Source: Pegea sp. RAD2-039
Taxonomy: Eukaryota > Chordata > Thaliacea > Salpida > Salpidae
Direction of reading: 5' to 3'
DNA length: 64,000 nt
Assembly: GCA_034620365.1 (NCBI GenBank)
Contig: JAQGEQ010000332.1
Coordinates: forward strand, 496,001-560,000
Shown here one piece after another: positions 24,966-37,530 of the stretch (position 1 is the stretch's first letter; each line of letters starts with the position of its first letter). Both the position numbers and the translations under genes were made by a program. Under the pieces are notes generated by a model. That model was not told the DNA's origin. It did not search any database and saw only the letters and a program-made list of their open reading frames with translations.

Positions 24966-25201
24966 TAAAAAGAGGTGAATATCTAAGACAGATATGTTTT
25001 GTCTACAACTTACAACTATTGTCATGTTTTTTCACATAGGTTTTTCTGTCAGCACTAGATTCTATAACAGTTATTATTATTACTTTAAAAAACTTTCAAA
25101 AAAATTTGAAGACGTCATAAGCTGATTTCTTAAATCGGTTTCTAGACTTCAACTAATGTTTTTTTTCTACTCATCTTCTTCTCATCACGTAATTATTTCA
25201 G

Positions 25202-25440
25202 ATTAGCAAATAAGTTTCATCTGAAGATCGCTAGTTTGAAGATTGATTCCAGATGTATCAGGTGTAACGATCCACATGCGTGCGAATATGACGTCATCTG
25301 TTTTTGCAGGCTGTTCAGTTGATGCGTTAAATCTGTGAATGGTTTGATGAATATGCAAATGAGGTCGATGGAGTACTTTGGGATGCCATCATCGAAAAAT
25401 TCCAATCTCCTTTACGACACCTAAGGACGGATTTAAAAAA
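25202..25440 (+). pseudogene. fragment x, copy 4
   Basis: As at 18825, with the longer FDEYANEVDGVLWDAIIEKF frame after the short intron. Family uncertain. Confidence 0.35.
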
Positions 25441-25588
25441 TAATTATTGTCATGATTTTTAACAACATGATTTTTAAGTATGCTCATTTTACTAAATTGA
25501 TTTACTTTTATTTAAAATGAAAAACTTCTCAATAATACTATTTGCATTTAAATGAAACATTTGTTTTTGTAGGAAGCTTGATTTAAAA

Positions 25589-25658
25589 ATGTTACTATAT
25601 TTATTTTCAATTCTTCTTTTACCATTTTTATATCAAATTCAAATGAGAAGCCAATCAG
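25589..25658 (+). other. hydrophobic leader-like exon (unit D)
   Basis: Same exon as at 7086, with a TTTTTGTAG acceptor upstream and a GTATGT donor. Confidence 0.45.
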
Positions 25659-25733
25659 GTATGTTTATTTCTTTTGGATTGGAAGAGTTTTCAAATATAA
25701 AATTTTAATTATACTTTTTATATTTATGAACAG

Positions 25734-26570
25734 ATGATTCTAGTAGTTGATGATATTTCAAAAGAGTTTGTTCATAATGATGAAATCTATTTAAAACTTT
25801 CTATGCAAGTTTGGTTGATTGACTTTAAGGGATAAGTAAAACAGTTATGATTTTTGTATTTACATAAAATACTTAATATTTTCAAAATAATGTAACACTT
25901 CATAAATTCTTATAACGGAGTTAAACTAATTACAGAAGATGTTATGTCACAAAGTTCATATAGTGATGCTTAGACCTAAAGATTGTTGGAGTGCAATCTT
26001 ATCGTTTTAAATAGAATTCATTTATACATCAGTTTCCAGTTACTGAAGGTGAAGTCATCAACATATATTAGCCTTCTAAAATTAATCACTGGTCGAAATG
26101 ATAATCTGATTTTTTGTATTATATTTATGTTGTAATCACACAACTTGCAATTTAAATATTTTCAATTTTTTTACATCTTTAAGAAATTCCTGGTAAATTT
26201 GTTGATTAATTTATGTGAGACTCTTTACATTGATAGTTGTAGATGAAACAATTAAATTCTTCTTTATTTATTTATGTAAATTTTCTTGTTTCACATCAAT
26301 TTTCAAGTAATCTTATATTTCTAGTTTAGGGGGAAAAGCTAATGCAGAGGGATAATCGACAATCAAGGATTGAGATTAGTTGTTTGAAAACATGCAAATA
26401 TCACAGCGTTACTAGCATCACATGTGACACACGTTCATGCCATTACTGCTGCTCACTTTCCTGAGAATTCCGAGTTAAATAGGATTGCTCAAGCAGCTCA
26501 GAGCATTGCTATAAAGATGGGATTGCTTGTCTACAAAGGAGACTGGAAGAGATTTAGCTGAAGCTGTTGA
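25734..26570 (+). pseudogene. TPP2: TPP2 remnant, copy 5 (N-terminal piece only)
   Basis: Keeps the leader-side exon and the His-box piece (VTHVHAITAAHFPE near 26430-26470), then stops abruptly after ETGRDLAEAV, where the sequence jumps into an MSH2-tail fragment. The rest of TPP2 is missing, so this is a rearrangement junction. Confidence 0.78.
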
Positions 26571-26676
26571 CGTTGCATCGTTCAACTGGAAGACTGTGAC
26601 GTCAGAAGAGGGGAGTTAGTGCTTGCCTTTAGTGACAACCTGACAGACCTCACATTTTGCTTTTTCACATAAAGCC
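26571..26676 (+). other. chimeric junction: MSH2-tail fragment between TPP2 and Omega
   Basis: About 90 bp matching the end of the MSH2 block (GACTGTGACGTCAGAAGAGG, as near 6382 and 18500) is fused directly to TPP2 on the left. On the right it joins, at about 26677, sequence shared with 60238, where the Omega copies begin. No function is seen. Confidence 0.7.
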
Positions 26677-26806
26677 TTAGAATAAAATAGGAAGAATTTC
26701 AAAAATATTTTTCTAATTGTCAAATTGGAGACCTTAACATTTATTGGAAATGTAAAGCAAATGAGAAATAAGTGAATTGTTAATATTTATCTGGTTTAAC
26801 ATTTAC

Positions 26807-29245
26807 CTTTTTAACGTCATTATCATTTTTAGATAAGACTTCAAACGCTTCATTATAGAAAATTTCTGAATGATTTCTCTTACCATTACTTGTTGGATTT
26901 CCTTCAGAGCATGTGGATTTAAAATTTTGCTTAAAAAAAAAACAGAAAATTAGAATAGCTTGGCTGGCGAACAGTTGTTTCAACAAACTTCATAAAAACT
27001 AACTTTAAGTTTAAAGTTCTTATTTAGCAATTACAGGTTAACACTTTTTAATTTTAATTTTTGAACTATTAAAAAAGTTCATCTTTCAAAATACCAACCA
27101 TCTTCATCTAATAAATGATTCGAGTAAAAAATTAGCTTTGACAACTGAACTTCTTCAAAAGTTCTGTTAATCTTCGGTAAATTGGTAATCTACAAAAAAT
27201 ATTTCAGTAATTTATCAAATGCAGTAAATTATGAGTTACTTGATGTTGTTCAGCAATCCTCGGCTTTATTTTAGGTATATCCCAATAATCAATCACTTCA
27301 GAAAATTCATTTTTAACTAAATAAAAAATTTGAGAATTTTTGTTGTTGCATAAATGTAAGAAGAGTACAAACAAGCTGAATGAATGGGAATGTAAATTTT
27401 CTTTTTATAGTTATATAAAGATCAGTTAGAAAAAGTAAACTAACGGAAGAGTTACGAAAGCATATAATTTTTATTAGAGTTAGCTAATTAAATAGTACTA
27501 CCACAAAATAAATTGTACAGTATATTTTATCTAAATAATTGACGGTATCCTTATAAAAATACTAGTAATTGCTGAAAACAAAGCTTTCAATTGACTTTTT
27601 AAAATGAACTCTACAGATATTTCTTAACCTTATAAAGAAAAGCGAAGATAAGTTCACTTTTTTACTGGCTCACAATAACATCAACACTTTTAATTAAAAT
27701 CTTAAAATTTCAATTTGGAGTCACAATATATCAATAATTACTTGAGATTTTTCTATTTTTAAAACTTACATTCTTCATCAGAAGATGAGCTTAAGTCAAC
27801 ATCTACATTTGAATTTTGACAGTCGCCAGCTGTGTTTTCAACTTTTGGTGGGCTTTTCACCTATAAAATTTTCATAAAAACATTTATCGAAAACTATAGG
27901 AAATATTATCTTACTTGAAGTTGTTCATCAGTCTGTGATTCGCTTCTAGTTTCATCACAAGGGTCTGGGAAATGGTATATATTGTTATTTAGTTTTTTCT
28001 TAACTAAACAAAATATTTTAGATAAGGTTCATGATTCAATAAACATGCATGGAATATATAGAAGAGATAAATTAGTTTTGTAATAAACTACTAAATTTAG
28101 TTTTTTAGTTTATAATGGATATGAAGAGCTTAAAAAGTTAATTATATTTCTTTAATGTTGAAAACCAACTTACTTTGAAAGTTAGATAGTAGAATAATTT
28201 AGTTGTTTTACCAGTTACATAGTTACATAGCTCAATCAATATTATTTCAGGAAATGACAAAAACACAAAAAAATAATTAATTATAATCAAATTTATTCTG
28301 CCAATAGTAATATGAAAAATAATTTGAAACCAAAACACATATAGATTTTAAACAAAGATGTGTTTACCGCTTGGTTGACAAGAATTGGTTGGATTATTGT
28401 TTTTTTTTTTGGCTACCTGGGTTCCTTTTCACTTGTGCTTGGGTTGGGTAGAACGATTAGATTCTGTTTTATTTTGATTGGAAGGATCAGTTGATAATTG
28501 AGTATGATTTGTTTCATCTAACTATTCGCTTGATGAAGGAATTTCATTTGAAATTTCATTCAAATTTTTTTCCTTTAGCGTGAAAATGGTTTTTAAATTC
28601 TTATAAATTCTAAAACTACTTACTCTTTCTTGATTAATTTCATCAGCACCCCAAACTTCCCCTTTCAATATTTTCTTTTTAATATGTTCTGGCTCGTAAA
28701 AAAATGAAGTAGTTTTAAGAGATAAGCCGTAAAAATTAACTTACAATCACACTTATAACATCAGGATTTTGTGCACCTTGCTTTTTACCATCTTGAATGA
28801 CTGTCAAAATTTGTATAGATAATGACAAAAGAAAAATTTATTTAGAAAACTAACCTTTCATATTCATTCCTATGTCAAGACAAGCTTTGAAAAATAGAGC
28901 TATAACACTGCAACAAAAAATTTCACTTATAGTTAGAGTGTATTATAAGTAATATGAATTTCATTAATATATTTCTCATTATTATTTCCATTAGACTCAA
29001 TTCAACAGAAGTCAGTAAACTGTTTTTATCTGTTTTTTTATGAAGCAGAAAGCTTTTAGTAATTATGAATCCTTGACGTTTGTCTCAATACCTGAACAAT
29101 GTACTTACTTGTGGGCGTTTGCTGTACAGGACAGTCCCAGTCTCGTTCTGATTCTTATTGATATATTTATGTTTAAGGAAGGAGTAGCTATTGATAGGTG
29201 ACTAGCAAGATTGTGGTCTAATTCCTTAGATTCAAAATTGAAATG
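26807..29245 (-). pseudogene. Omega: unrecognised multi-exon gene, copy 1 (nearly intact)
   Basis: Read on the minus strand, exons are at 29109 upward (first, partial), 28855-28907, 28745-28800, 28624-28692, 28368-28521, 27915-27964, 27770-27860, 27240-27316, 27095-27189 and 26807-26929. Phases agree across all the introns, which argues for a real gene. Pieces include ALFFKACLDIGMN, IQDGKKQGAQNPDV, KGEVWGADEINQER, a polar low-complexity exon, DLSSSSDEE (acidic, possible CK2 sites) and SEVIDYWDIPKIKPR. I do not recognise the family. The one clear lesion is a TGA in exon 5 (KHK*KG) where copy 2 has CGA. The last exon is open in two frames. The true start is not found. Confidence 0.6.
27965..28367 (-). 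other. Omega intron of about 400 nt with a hydrophobic ORF
   Basis: Longest intron of the Omega model. A 66-codon ORF at 28138-28338 (rich in Ile, Phe, Leu) also occurs in copy 2 at 44328. It is AT-driven, and no equivalent long ORF survives in copy 3, so I read it as intron, not gene. Confidence 0.5.
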
Positions 29246-29925
29246 GAAACTTCAGTTTACGGGTGTAGGACATAGTACTTTTAAATAATTAATGGTGAAT
29301 TCACAACTTTCTATTTTCAATTTACAAAAAAAACCTTTTTCAGCGAGCTTCAGTAAATTGTTATTGAATCAGCTGTATTAAACCTTATACATATAGCGCT
29401 GAAGAGTTATTATGTTTGAAATGCTGCATCATTTTACAGTGTATAAGTTCACAATGTCAATATGAACTCAGTGCTACGGCATATGTAGCAAATTTTCTTC
29501 CTTTTGTTTAATAAAATGCGGCTCATTTGTCAAGTACAACTTTAATTTTTCTGTTTTGCTAAAAATTTTTCATGAGGTTACTTCGTTCAATAAAAGTAGG
29601 TGATGAAAAAAGGAATTGAAACACGTCTGGTGATACAAGACAGCATGAGTAGTTTTTTTGGTAAGGCTGAAGTGATCGTACCTCAAGTGGTCTTCATTTT
29701 AATTTCATTAGCAAAATACTAGGAGAGAATTAATAAACATACAAGAGTCAAGTAATAAACCATTAAGTTGTAGAAAGCTAAATGTTTAGTAATAGTGTCA
29801 TTCTGTTTAGGTTTGTGTATATTTAGAATACTTTGCTTAAATTGTAGTCATTAATTGTATAAGATGTAGAAGTCTGTTATTTGATAGTTTAGAACAATTG
29901 TGAAGTAAAAAAGTTTAATTTTCTG
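29246..29925. repeat. spacer between Omega and the next alpha block
   Basis: AT-rich, no gene seen. The spacer recurs at about 42640-43350, 45420-46115 and 62830-63496. A shorter, divergent stretch occurs at 59090-59350. Confidence 0.75.
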
Positions 29926-31741
29926 ACGAATTCTACGATATTACAAAATGATCATAAATACTTAACATTAGATGTCAGATTGGTTAATTAAACGCTGAAT
30001 CAAGTTTCCTTACAATTTACATGCCTTACAAATTAACCCTTTCAGAGATAAATTAATGATGATAAATTAACTTAAACTTTCATTCTCAGAAGTAATTCAA
30101 CTATTTTAACTTAAATTAAAACTCCATTGGCTAATTTATTATATAATTTTACTAAAAATTAAAGAATCGATCAAACTACTCTACGCTTTCAAATTTATTT
30201 CAATTAAACAATCATTTCACAAATTGTATATAAGTAAATAAGATTGGATTAAACAACATTTTTGCAATTGGCTTTAATTTAGAATTGAAGTTAATCGACG
30301 ATTTCAGATTTAAAGCAGAGAAATATAAACATTGAAAAATTCCTACAGATTCATTTGTTTTATAAATCATAATGTATTTTATGACTAAAGATTCTAAATT
30401 TTTATATCTTTAATGTTGGAAAAGTTGATGATAACTCAGTTAAAACATAAAATAATGTGATAGCATCCAATAAGTAGTTATAATGTGTGACAGTTATAAA
30501 GGCACAATATGATTTTTCAGTGCACTCATTATACTAAATTGATTTACTTCTATTTAAAATGAAAAAACTTGTCTATAATACTATTTGCAATTATATGAAA
30601 CATTGTTTTTGTAGATAGCTTGACTAAAAAATTGTACTCTATCTACTTTCAATTCTGCTTTTACCATTTTTACATCAAATTCAAATTAAAAGCCCATTAG
30701 GTATGTTTATTACATTTGGATAGAAAGATCTTATTAAATCATCTGTTTTCATCTATAAAGCAACTTTTTGATGTAAGACTCACTGTAATAATTAGTATTA
30801 AAAAACCTTTTTGCCGTCATTATATGTCCCAGTTTTTATATTTCTTCAAAATCCATGCTAATTAATGCTATTAAAAATCACAATATTAAAATAAATACTT
30901 CTTTATCTGCTTTCAAAATTTATGAAAATAATATATTTTTAAAATAAATAATCCAAAGTTTAAAAAAATAAATATTTAATCACTTTGGCATATTTTTTTA
31001 GTGACCAAATTTTCTACCAAAATGTTGTAAACATTAAACCAAAGTTACTACAAAACAGTTTTAGATGTTTTATGTTACTGCCATTTGTTAATTATTTTTC
31101 TTTAAGTTATTACTATATAAAAAGTTTAGAAATTGTTTAGTGTCTAACTAAAGTTATCATTTATTATTTTCTTGTTGCTGCTGTATAGTCTTCATTAACA
31201 AAAATATATCTTTTCTTGACGTCTTATTTATCTATTAATTGTCATGCTGTTTCTAATTTTTGACCAACATTTACTGTATAAATTAAGATGAGATGAGGTA
31301 TTTCAAATTTACCATTATCAGATTTGTTTAATTTGTATAATTTAATATAAGTGAATCAATAAACTTTTCACCCAAATAGTATTTTATAAAATTCCTTAAT
31401 TTGTTTAAGATAAAGACTGTTATTATTAATTTTATTTTAAAAGACTTTTAATTTTTTTATAGTTTTCTTTGTTTGAAAACTAGATTATATATTAGACTTA
31501 GCTAAATTTTTTTAAATGTACTGAATCCAAAAAAAACTTGCATATTTACATATCAGCTTTTTCTTACTTTTTTCACAATCATAGCTAATTATTTCTGTTA
31601 GAAAAATGCAAACTGTATATCTAGCTTTATCTAGGACTGTGTTAAAAATAACAACATTGCTTAGTTAACAAAACAACTTTCTTTATAATGTAAGGGTTTT
31701 TAAATATAAAAATTCAATTATACTTTTTTATTTATGAACAG
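29926..31741. repeat. AT-rich block alpha, copy 2 (start of unit II)
   Basis: Same start and order as position 1, including the degenerate leader exon and the long intron-like insert (about 30728-31696). Differences from copy 1 are scattered substitutions and small indels. No gene seen. Confidence 0.85.
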
Positions 31742-33060
31742 ATGATTCTAGTAGTTGATGATAATTCAAAAGAGTTTGTTCATAATGATGAATGTCTGAA
31801 ATAGTGAAGTATAGATGTCATCTAGAACTCTTAGCTACAGAGAAGCTAGTCTTTGGCCAAACCAAGGTACGTTTTATTAAGAACAATTTGATCAATTTGT
31901 AAATTGTCTGAAAATTCACTTTTTTGTTTCAGAAAAGCTGTGAAAGATTCTGCAGAAACCGTCACAGAACATAAATTGATTTGTGTATGAAGAGCCAATA
32001 ACAGCAGCCCTTGTGTAACCACTGTTGGTGCCCCAGGAGGGACCAGTCCTCATGTTATTGTTTTGTTGTTGTTGTTTTGTTAAAACCATCTTCTGATTTG
32101 AACTTTGAGGTGTTGCGGCCTGGCTCTCACCTGAAATGATGACCGCTGAGTACTCTTTAACGGACAAAATACCGTCAAACCAGTAAATACAGGTAAACAT
32201 CGACATATTCCCAACTTTCACCATTGTAGTATGAATAGTTATATAGGTGTAACATTCTCAGCACCTGGTGGTGCTATCACATCTGCTCCTATTTTGACGA
32301 TACAAGGTGGTCAATTGATGAATGGAACAACAATGTTGTCACTAAACGCATGAAAAGGACTTGCACTTGTTCTTTCAGTTAACTAAGCAGGTGAAACTAA
32401 AGTGTTTGAACTGTTTGTCGGTAAAGGTTGGAATTTCATCATCTAACTTGGACTTTATCTGCTGTTTAGAAGGCGTTCGTCACCACTGCAACATTTCTAA
32501 AAAGAAGTTTGAAACATATGTTCAAGGAGCTGGTCTTTTGCAGGTAATTTTCACGTGACTGATGTTTCTCGAGTTTGATTTGTCAGTTTTAGGTGGTGGA
32601 GTGAGTGGACTTTTAAAAAAATTTTCGAATCGAATTGATTAAAAGCTTGATTTCAAGATCACAACAAAGAAAAAGACACATGGTAAGTATCAGACTGAAT
32701 CGAGTAAGATTTCCTTGTTTAGTATTTCAGGGATCTATTTCCGTTCGTTACACGAACGCAAGAAGTTGAAGTCAGTGACAGTAAATATTGAACCTACTTG
32801 GCATCCATCAGTAAGTGATTGAATCTCCAATTGATCTCATTCAGCTTTCTGATTGCGATTGATGTAGAGTAGGATGAAAAGTTTGCTTACTCATCTAAAC
32901 TCTCACTGATTAGCACATCAGACTACCTTCTCCCATTGATTTTCATGAATATTCCAATCATCGTGAAACTGTGATTGGTGAAAACAAAAAGGCTCTTGGT
33001 GCTGTTACCAGCAACGAAGCTGTTCCTATTTATGTAGCTCCACTAGTGGAGGACAAGTAG
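31742..33060 (+). pseudogene. TPP2: TPP2 remnant, copy 6 (His-box segment absent)
   Basis: Leader-side exon, SYREASLWPN-like piece, [37 protein letters not shown] with Thr for the active-site Ser, RHHC..QGAGLLQ, GIYFR to IEPTWHPS. The ORF at 32361-32558 is a fragment of this in a broken frame. The antisense Gln-rich ORF at 31916-32224 is a shadow. Confidence 0.8.
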
Positions 33061-33628
33061 AAAATTTATTTTGGTTTAATTAATATTACAGGTTTAATTG
33101 TTTGCAGGATAAGAAAGAATACAATTGGAGGATTCCATTTTATTTGATCTTTGACTCTTCCAAATGATGAAGTTAGAAAGAAAGCGGTGTGTTGAAAGAG
33201 ACTTCATCTACTTCACTTCTAACACCTTTATCATTTTCATATGATAACATTTTTTCCAGTTTGTCTCAATACCTGGAAAATTTACTTAGTCGTAGGTGTT
33301 TGCTGTACAGGTCAGTCCTGTTCTCTTTCTGATTTTTATTGATATCTTGATGTTTTTTGTTATATATATATATATATTATATATATTTATATTATATTAT
33401 ATATAATTTTTGTTATTATGGTATTTGTAAACGCTTATAAAGTTAGTTATTTTCAAATTAAGAAGATTAGCCATTAGTAGATTTACAGGTTTTTTGTAAT
33501 ATTTTGTTTTTACTTCTGACTGCAAAACTAAATAGATTTCTAGAGCTTACTTCAAAGAGTTATTGAAATATTATAATTATTAATATGAAAACTTTAATTT
33601 CTAGGAATTGTTTTTTAAAAAACTGAAA
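33061..33628. repeat. 5' flank of CAF1 copy E
   Basis: Omega-exon-like element (about 33245-33340), TA microsatellite (about 33360-33405), conserved TTTCTAG site 24 nt before the ATG. Confidence 0.7.
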
Positions 33629-34905
33629 ATGAGTTTTAGCGGACCTGTCTTGCAACCCCATCATACTGTTGAGGTGTATCAAATGAATTTAAAGCAAGCA
33701 TAGGCCCAGATAAAGCTTGCTTAAATGACATACAAAGTCATTTCAATTGTAAGTTTCTAATTATTAATAATTATTTGTAACTTTTAAACTTTTAAACTTA
33801 AGGATCTGTAAAATTCTTTTATTTTTAGGACATGGAGTTTCCCGGTTTATATTCAAAGAACCTAAATTCTTACCCCCGGAAAAGAAATATCTTCATATTA
33901 AGAAAAATGTTGATGCTGTTAAGTTGATACAATTAGGAATCACTTTAATGAACGAAAAGGGTGAATTGACAACACCTGTATGTTGTTGGAATTTTAATTT
34001 CCGGTTCAACATCAGGTATGTAGGAAATGATTTACATAGTTTTTAATGTAAATGTTGTAAAATCAAAACCAGTAAATTTCTTAATTGGTCTACAGACAAG
34101 ATGCAAGCTGCCGAAAGTCCATTGAGTTTCTTCAAAGAAATGGCGGAATTAATTTTGCTGTGCTTCCTGCTGTTGGAGTAGATATTGAAGACTTTAGAAA
34201 ATTTGCTGTTGGAGCAAAGCTTTTCTACAATGATTTAAACACATTTATAGTATTCCATGGGTATGTATATTTCAATTTGTTTGATTATTAATTACTTAAA
34301 TCCCATATTAAATACAAGGAAAACTTTGCTAATAAAATTAATTTGCGAATTTTACCAGGCAATACGATATTTTTTTCCTTTTGAAAGCCATTGCAAGATC
34401 ACTTCCGGTTAGTAGAGAAGAGTCACAAATCCTAATTCGTTCAGTTTTTGGAAATATAATTGATTTGAAGTACATACTTTTACACGATTACAATGTAAGT
34501 TTCTGATGTATGCAAAATATATCCTGATTTTTAACAATTATATAAAATCTTAGCGTAAGGGGTATGGATTACAAAGACTAGCTGATGAATTAAATGTCTC
34601 TCGGATTGGAACTGCATATTCTGCTGGAAGTGATAGCAGTTTGGCTGGAAGAACATTTTTTGTCGCCCGTGATGTATATATGCTTGCATAAATATAATGT
34701 CTACAAAAATAAATTTAATGCTTAAAATATAAACTCTTGTTATATTGAAATATTTAAATTGAAAAATAAAATTTTTATTTAATTTAGATTTTATTTTTGA
34801 CAGATGTATCGTCTGTTCGGAAACAATCAAATACACGCACACGATTTGAAGATTGTTGGTTATGACTCATTTTGTTGTACAAATGGCAAACATTGTTATT
34901 ATTAG
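33629..34905 (+). pseudogene. CNOT7: CAF1/POP2-type deadenylase pseudogene, copy E
   Basis: Exons at 33629-33748, 33829-34015, 34096-34260, 34359-34494, 34554-34673 and 34804-34905. Exons 3-6 are clean, with seven T after Tyr-Asp and AYSAGSDS in exon 5. Exon 1 has two in-frame stops (GCA TAG and GCT TAA). Exon 2 starts DMEFPG (Thr to Met between the catalytic Asp and Glu) and loses one base just after, shifting the frame. The donor after exon 5 is GTATAT. The 68-codon ORF at 34085 is exon 3 read into its intron. Confidence 0.87.
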
Positions 34906-35579
34906 TAAAAACATTTTTACTTTTGTATGTAAATAAATTGTTGTGTGATCTTTAATCTTTAGCATTTGATTTATCATTAAAACACTCATAAAAGTAGATT
35001 GTTATTATTACCAAGATTTAAAAACCTGTTAAGATTTAATTACTTCGAAAGTTGAAAGTAGGCTTAACTTTAAAAAATTTTCAGGAAATTTAAAAAAATA
35101 TCAAACAAGTTGCTTTTAGTTATTTATTGTTTTTTAAACATTGGATCCTATAGGCAAATAATGTTATTTTCATAATATTAAAAAGCAGATATCGATTGAG
35201 ATTGCTTTGTTAAATGTCACCTGATAGTCATAAAGGGTAAAAACTCTCTGCACATATTTAAGAGTTTTAAATCAAATTTCTTAAAAGTAAAATAACTGAT
35301 TTAGTATAACAGATAACCTTTTAGCGCTAAATAATTAAACAGAAGTTAAAATTTTTCCCAATTTTTCCCAATTATCTTAAAAAATTTTTATCAAATAAAG
35401 ATATATCTATCGTGAAAATTTCTGTAGTAAAATTGATAATCAATCAAATTTACTGACAGAATAACACAATCTTAAAAGAAAATGACAGAGTACAAACGAC
35501 TGATGGTGTAGATAAGGACAAATTTGTAATAGCATTATTTAATTATGTAACTAAGAAGTCGTTTTTAATCTACCGGAGA
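34906..35579. repeat. CAF1 E 3' flank
   Basis: AT-rich; AATAAA about 25 nt after the stop. The TGACGTCA seen near 5423 in unit A has been replaced by a small duplication (TTTTTCCCAA repeated near 35351-35370). Confidence 0.65.
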
Positions 35580-36405
35580 ATCGATGACAAGTCAATATTT
35601 CATTTTCTGATTGAAGCAGCGCCGACATCCATGTATCGAACGTCATCATCACATGTCTTTTATCCCTAACGACGTGTAGCTACGTGGCAACGACCACAGC
35701 TTCATGGTTATCACTGGAATAAATATGGGCAGCAATTCGACCTACCTCCGACATATTGGCGTCATTGTCCCAATGGCCAAAATTGTTTGGTTAATCAGGT
35801 GAGATGATAAGCAGTGATGACGTAACTATTACTTTGTGACGCCACAGACGAAGAGAATTTCGACTTTTCTGGGCGAAGTGATGAAAACGTCGACAATTTT
35901 GAGTTCAGCAACTGACAACTCACTCTTTATTATCGATGAACTCGGTAAGAAAGTGATGACGTCACATGATCACGTGTCCACACTCTTTGCGACTTGGAAG
36001 AGGTGCAGCCAGGTTTGTGGCTCTGGTGATGTCATCAGTTTAAATGATGCATGTTGTGACGTCACAGGATCATGTGATCGAAACTTTGGGATCAATATAG
36101 CAAGATTAGTTGGATTTCTAAAGAAGATTATTCACCTTGCTCTTTCAAATATCAATAATATTGAGCATTTTGCGATGGCTTCTGGCGGTGATGACGTCAC
36201 CAAATCTCTCAGTTGTACTGTTATTTTTAATTTTCCTATTTTTTAAAAAATTTTGTCAGAATGGTGTTCAGTTGAATAAGTAATTTTTTGGAGACGTTTC
36301 ATTGTTCAAATGGAAGACTGTGACGTCAGAAGAGGGGAGTTAGCGCTTGCCTTTAATGACAACCTGACAGACCTCACATTTTGCATCTTCATCCGTGGTG
36401 GCTAA
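35580..36405 (+). pseudogene. MSH2: MSH2 ATPase-domain remnant, copy 5 (best preserved second exon)
   Basis: The first piece has FIPNDV, TAG, then ITGINMGSNST: the Walker A lysine itself is changed to Asn. The second piece (from the acceptor ending 35847) is open to 36246 and reads [26 protein letters not shown] (Walker B), GDVISLNDACCDVTG and FGINIARLVGFLKKI. It is the only copy without a stop here: CAG stands where the others have TAG. The usual ATPase segment between Walker B and the SFGI box is shortened. A functional protein is unlikely. Confidence 0.82.
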
Positions 36406-37283
36406 TAAAAAGAGGTGAATATCTAAGACAGATATGTTTTGTCTAAAACTTACAATTGTTGTCATGTTTTTTCACATAGGTTTTTCGGTCAGCACTAGAT
36501 TCTATAACAGTTGTTATTAAACAAAAACCTATTTCCGTTAAAGTAAAAATCTATGAAAAAACAATCAGCTTTTAATGAAATTATATTTGGGATAAGTTGA
36601 CTAATTTATGGAAACTGTTTTGGTTACTTTTTCAAATCTTAAACCTTATTCACAAAACCTAATTTAGTTAATAATTTTTCTTATCAATTTTAAATTTTTT
36701 TTAGTACACAAAATAAAATAGTTAAGTAATTACCAACCTTTAAATAATTCAGTTTTGAAAACTAACAAAAGCTCATTATTAAACATTCGCTAAATAAAAC
36801 TGTTTCAGAAAATAACTTTGCTTTAATAATTCTACTTGTATATTTCCGTATAGTTTTCTACAGAGGTTTTGTAAATAAAATTGTAACCAAAAATATAAAA
36901 AATAAAATTTGTCGGTCCATCTGTTTAATCTATTAGCAACTCTTCGCTGCTTTACTTTGTTTACAAGAAAACGTTATTTTTTGTTACTTTAGAGCTTATA
37001 CAAACAAAAACCGTCTTTGTATAGATAAGTAGAAATAGAATAAAGGAAACAATTAACATAAAAAAGCTAAAAATACTATTTTTGCGAAATAACAGATGGT
37101 AGATAAATGTTTTTGACAAATTTTAGTTTGGCAAATTTTAATATTACTTTGAAAAAAATTTTCAAAAAAATTTGATGACGTCATAAACTGATTGAAACAT
37201 TCTTGAATCAGTTTGCAGACATCAACAGGTATTTAATCCTTTTATTTTCATTCCATCTTCTTGTCATCACGTAATTATTTCAG
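36406..37283. other. AT-rich stretch not seen in the other units
   Basis: From about 36515 the sequence departs from the other units and rejoins them at about 37145. No ORF, RNA gene or clear repeat is visible. Confidence 0.55.
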
Positions 37284-37530
37284 ATCAGCAAATAAGTTTC
37301 ATCTGAAGATCGCTAGTTTGAAAGATTGATTCCTGATTTATCAGGTGTAACGTCCTCATCTGCGCGCGAAAATGACGTCATCTGTTCTTCGCAGGCTGTT
37401 TAATTGATGCGTAAAATTTGTGAGTGTTTCGATGAATATTCAAATGATGTCAAAGGAATACATTGGGATGTCATCATCGACAAATTCCAATCTCCTTTAC
37501 GATACCAATCGACCGATTTAAAAGAAGATT
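37284..37530 (+). pseudogene. fragment x, copy 5 (divergent)
   Basis: KFHLKIASLK, then the short intron with TGACGTCATCTG, then ECFDEYSNDV and VIIDKFQSPLRY. It continues further than the other copies, past a stop near 37543, into a stretch with two more GACGTC-type motifs. The most diverged version, useful for testing what the fragment was. Confidence 0.38.

Noticed and set aside
28138-28338. Hydrophobic 66-codon ORF inside an Omega intron (also 44328)
   Set aside because: Flanked by good splice sites of Omega, AT-driven composition, not kept as a long ORF in copy 3.
28502-28619. In-frame TAG before LDETNH in Omega as a nonsense mutation
   Set aside because: The AATAG can serve as a splice acceptor in phase 0, and it is identical in all three copies; more likely the exon start than a lesion.
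34531-34842. Minus-strand ORFs of 83-103 codons (also 50543, 53990)
   Set aside because: Antisense to CAF1 exons 5-6 and intron 5; the sense strand is clearly coding.
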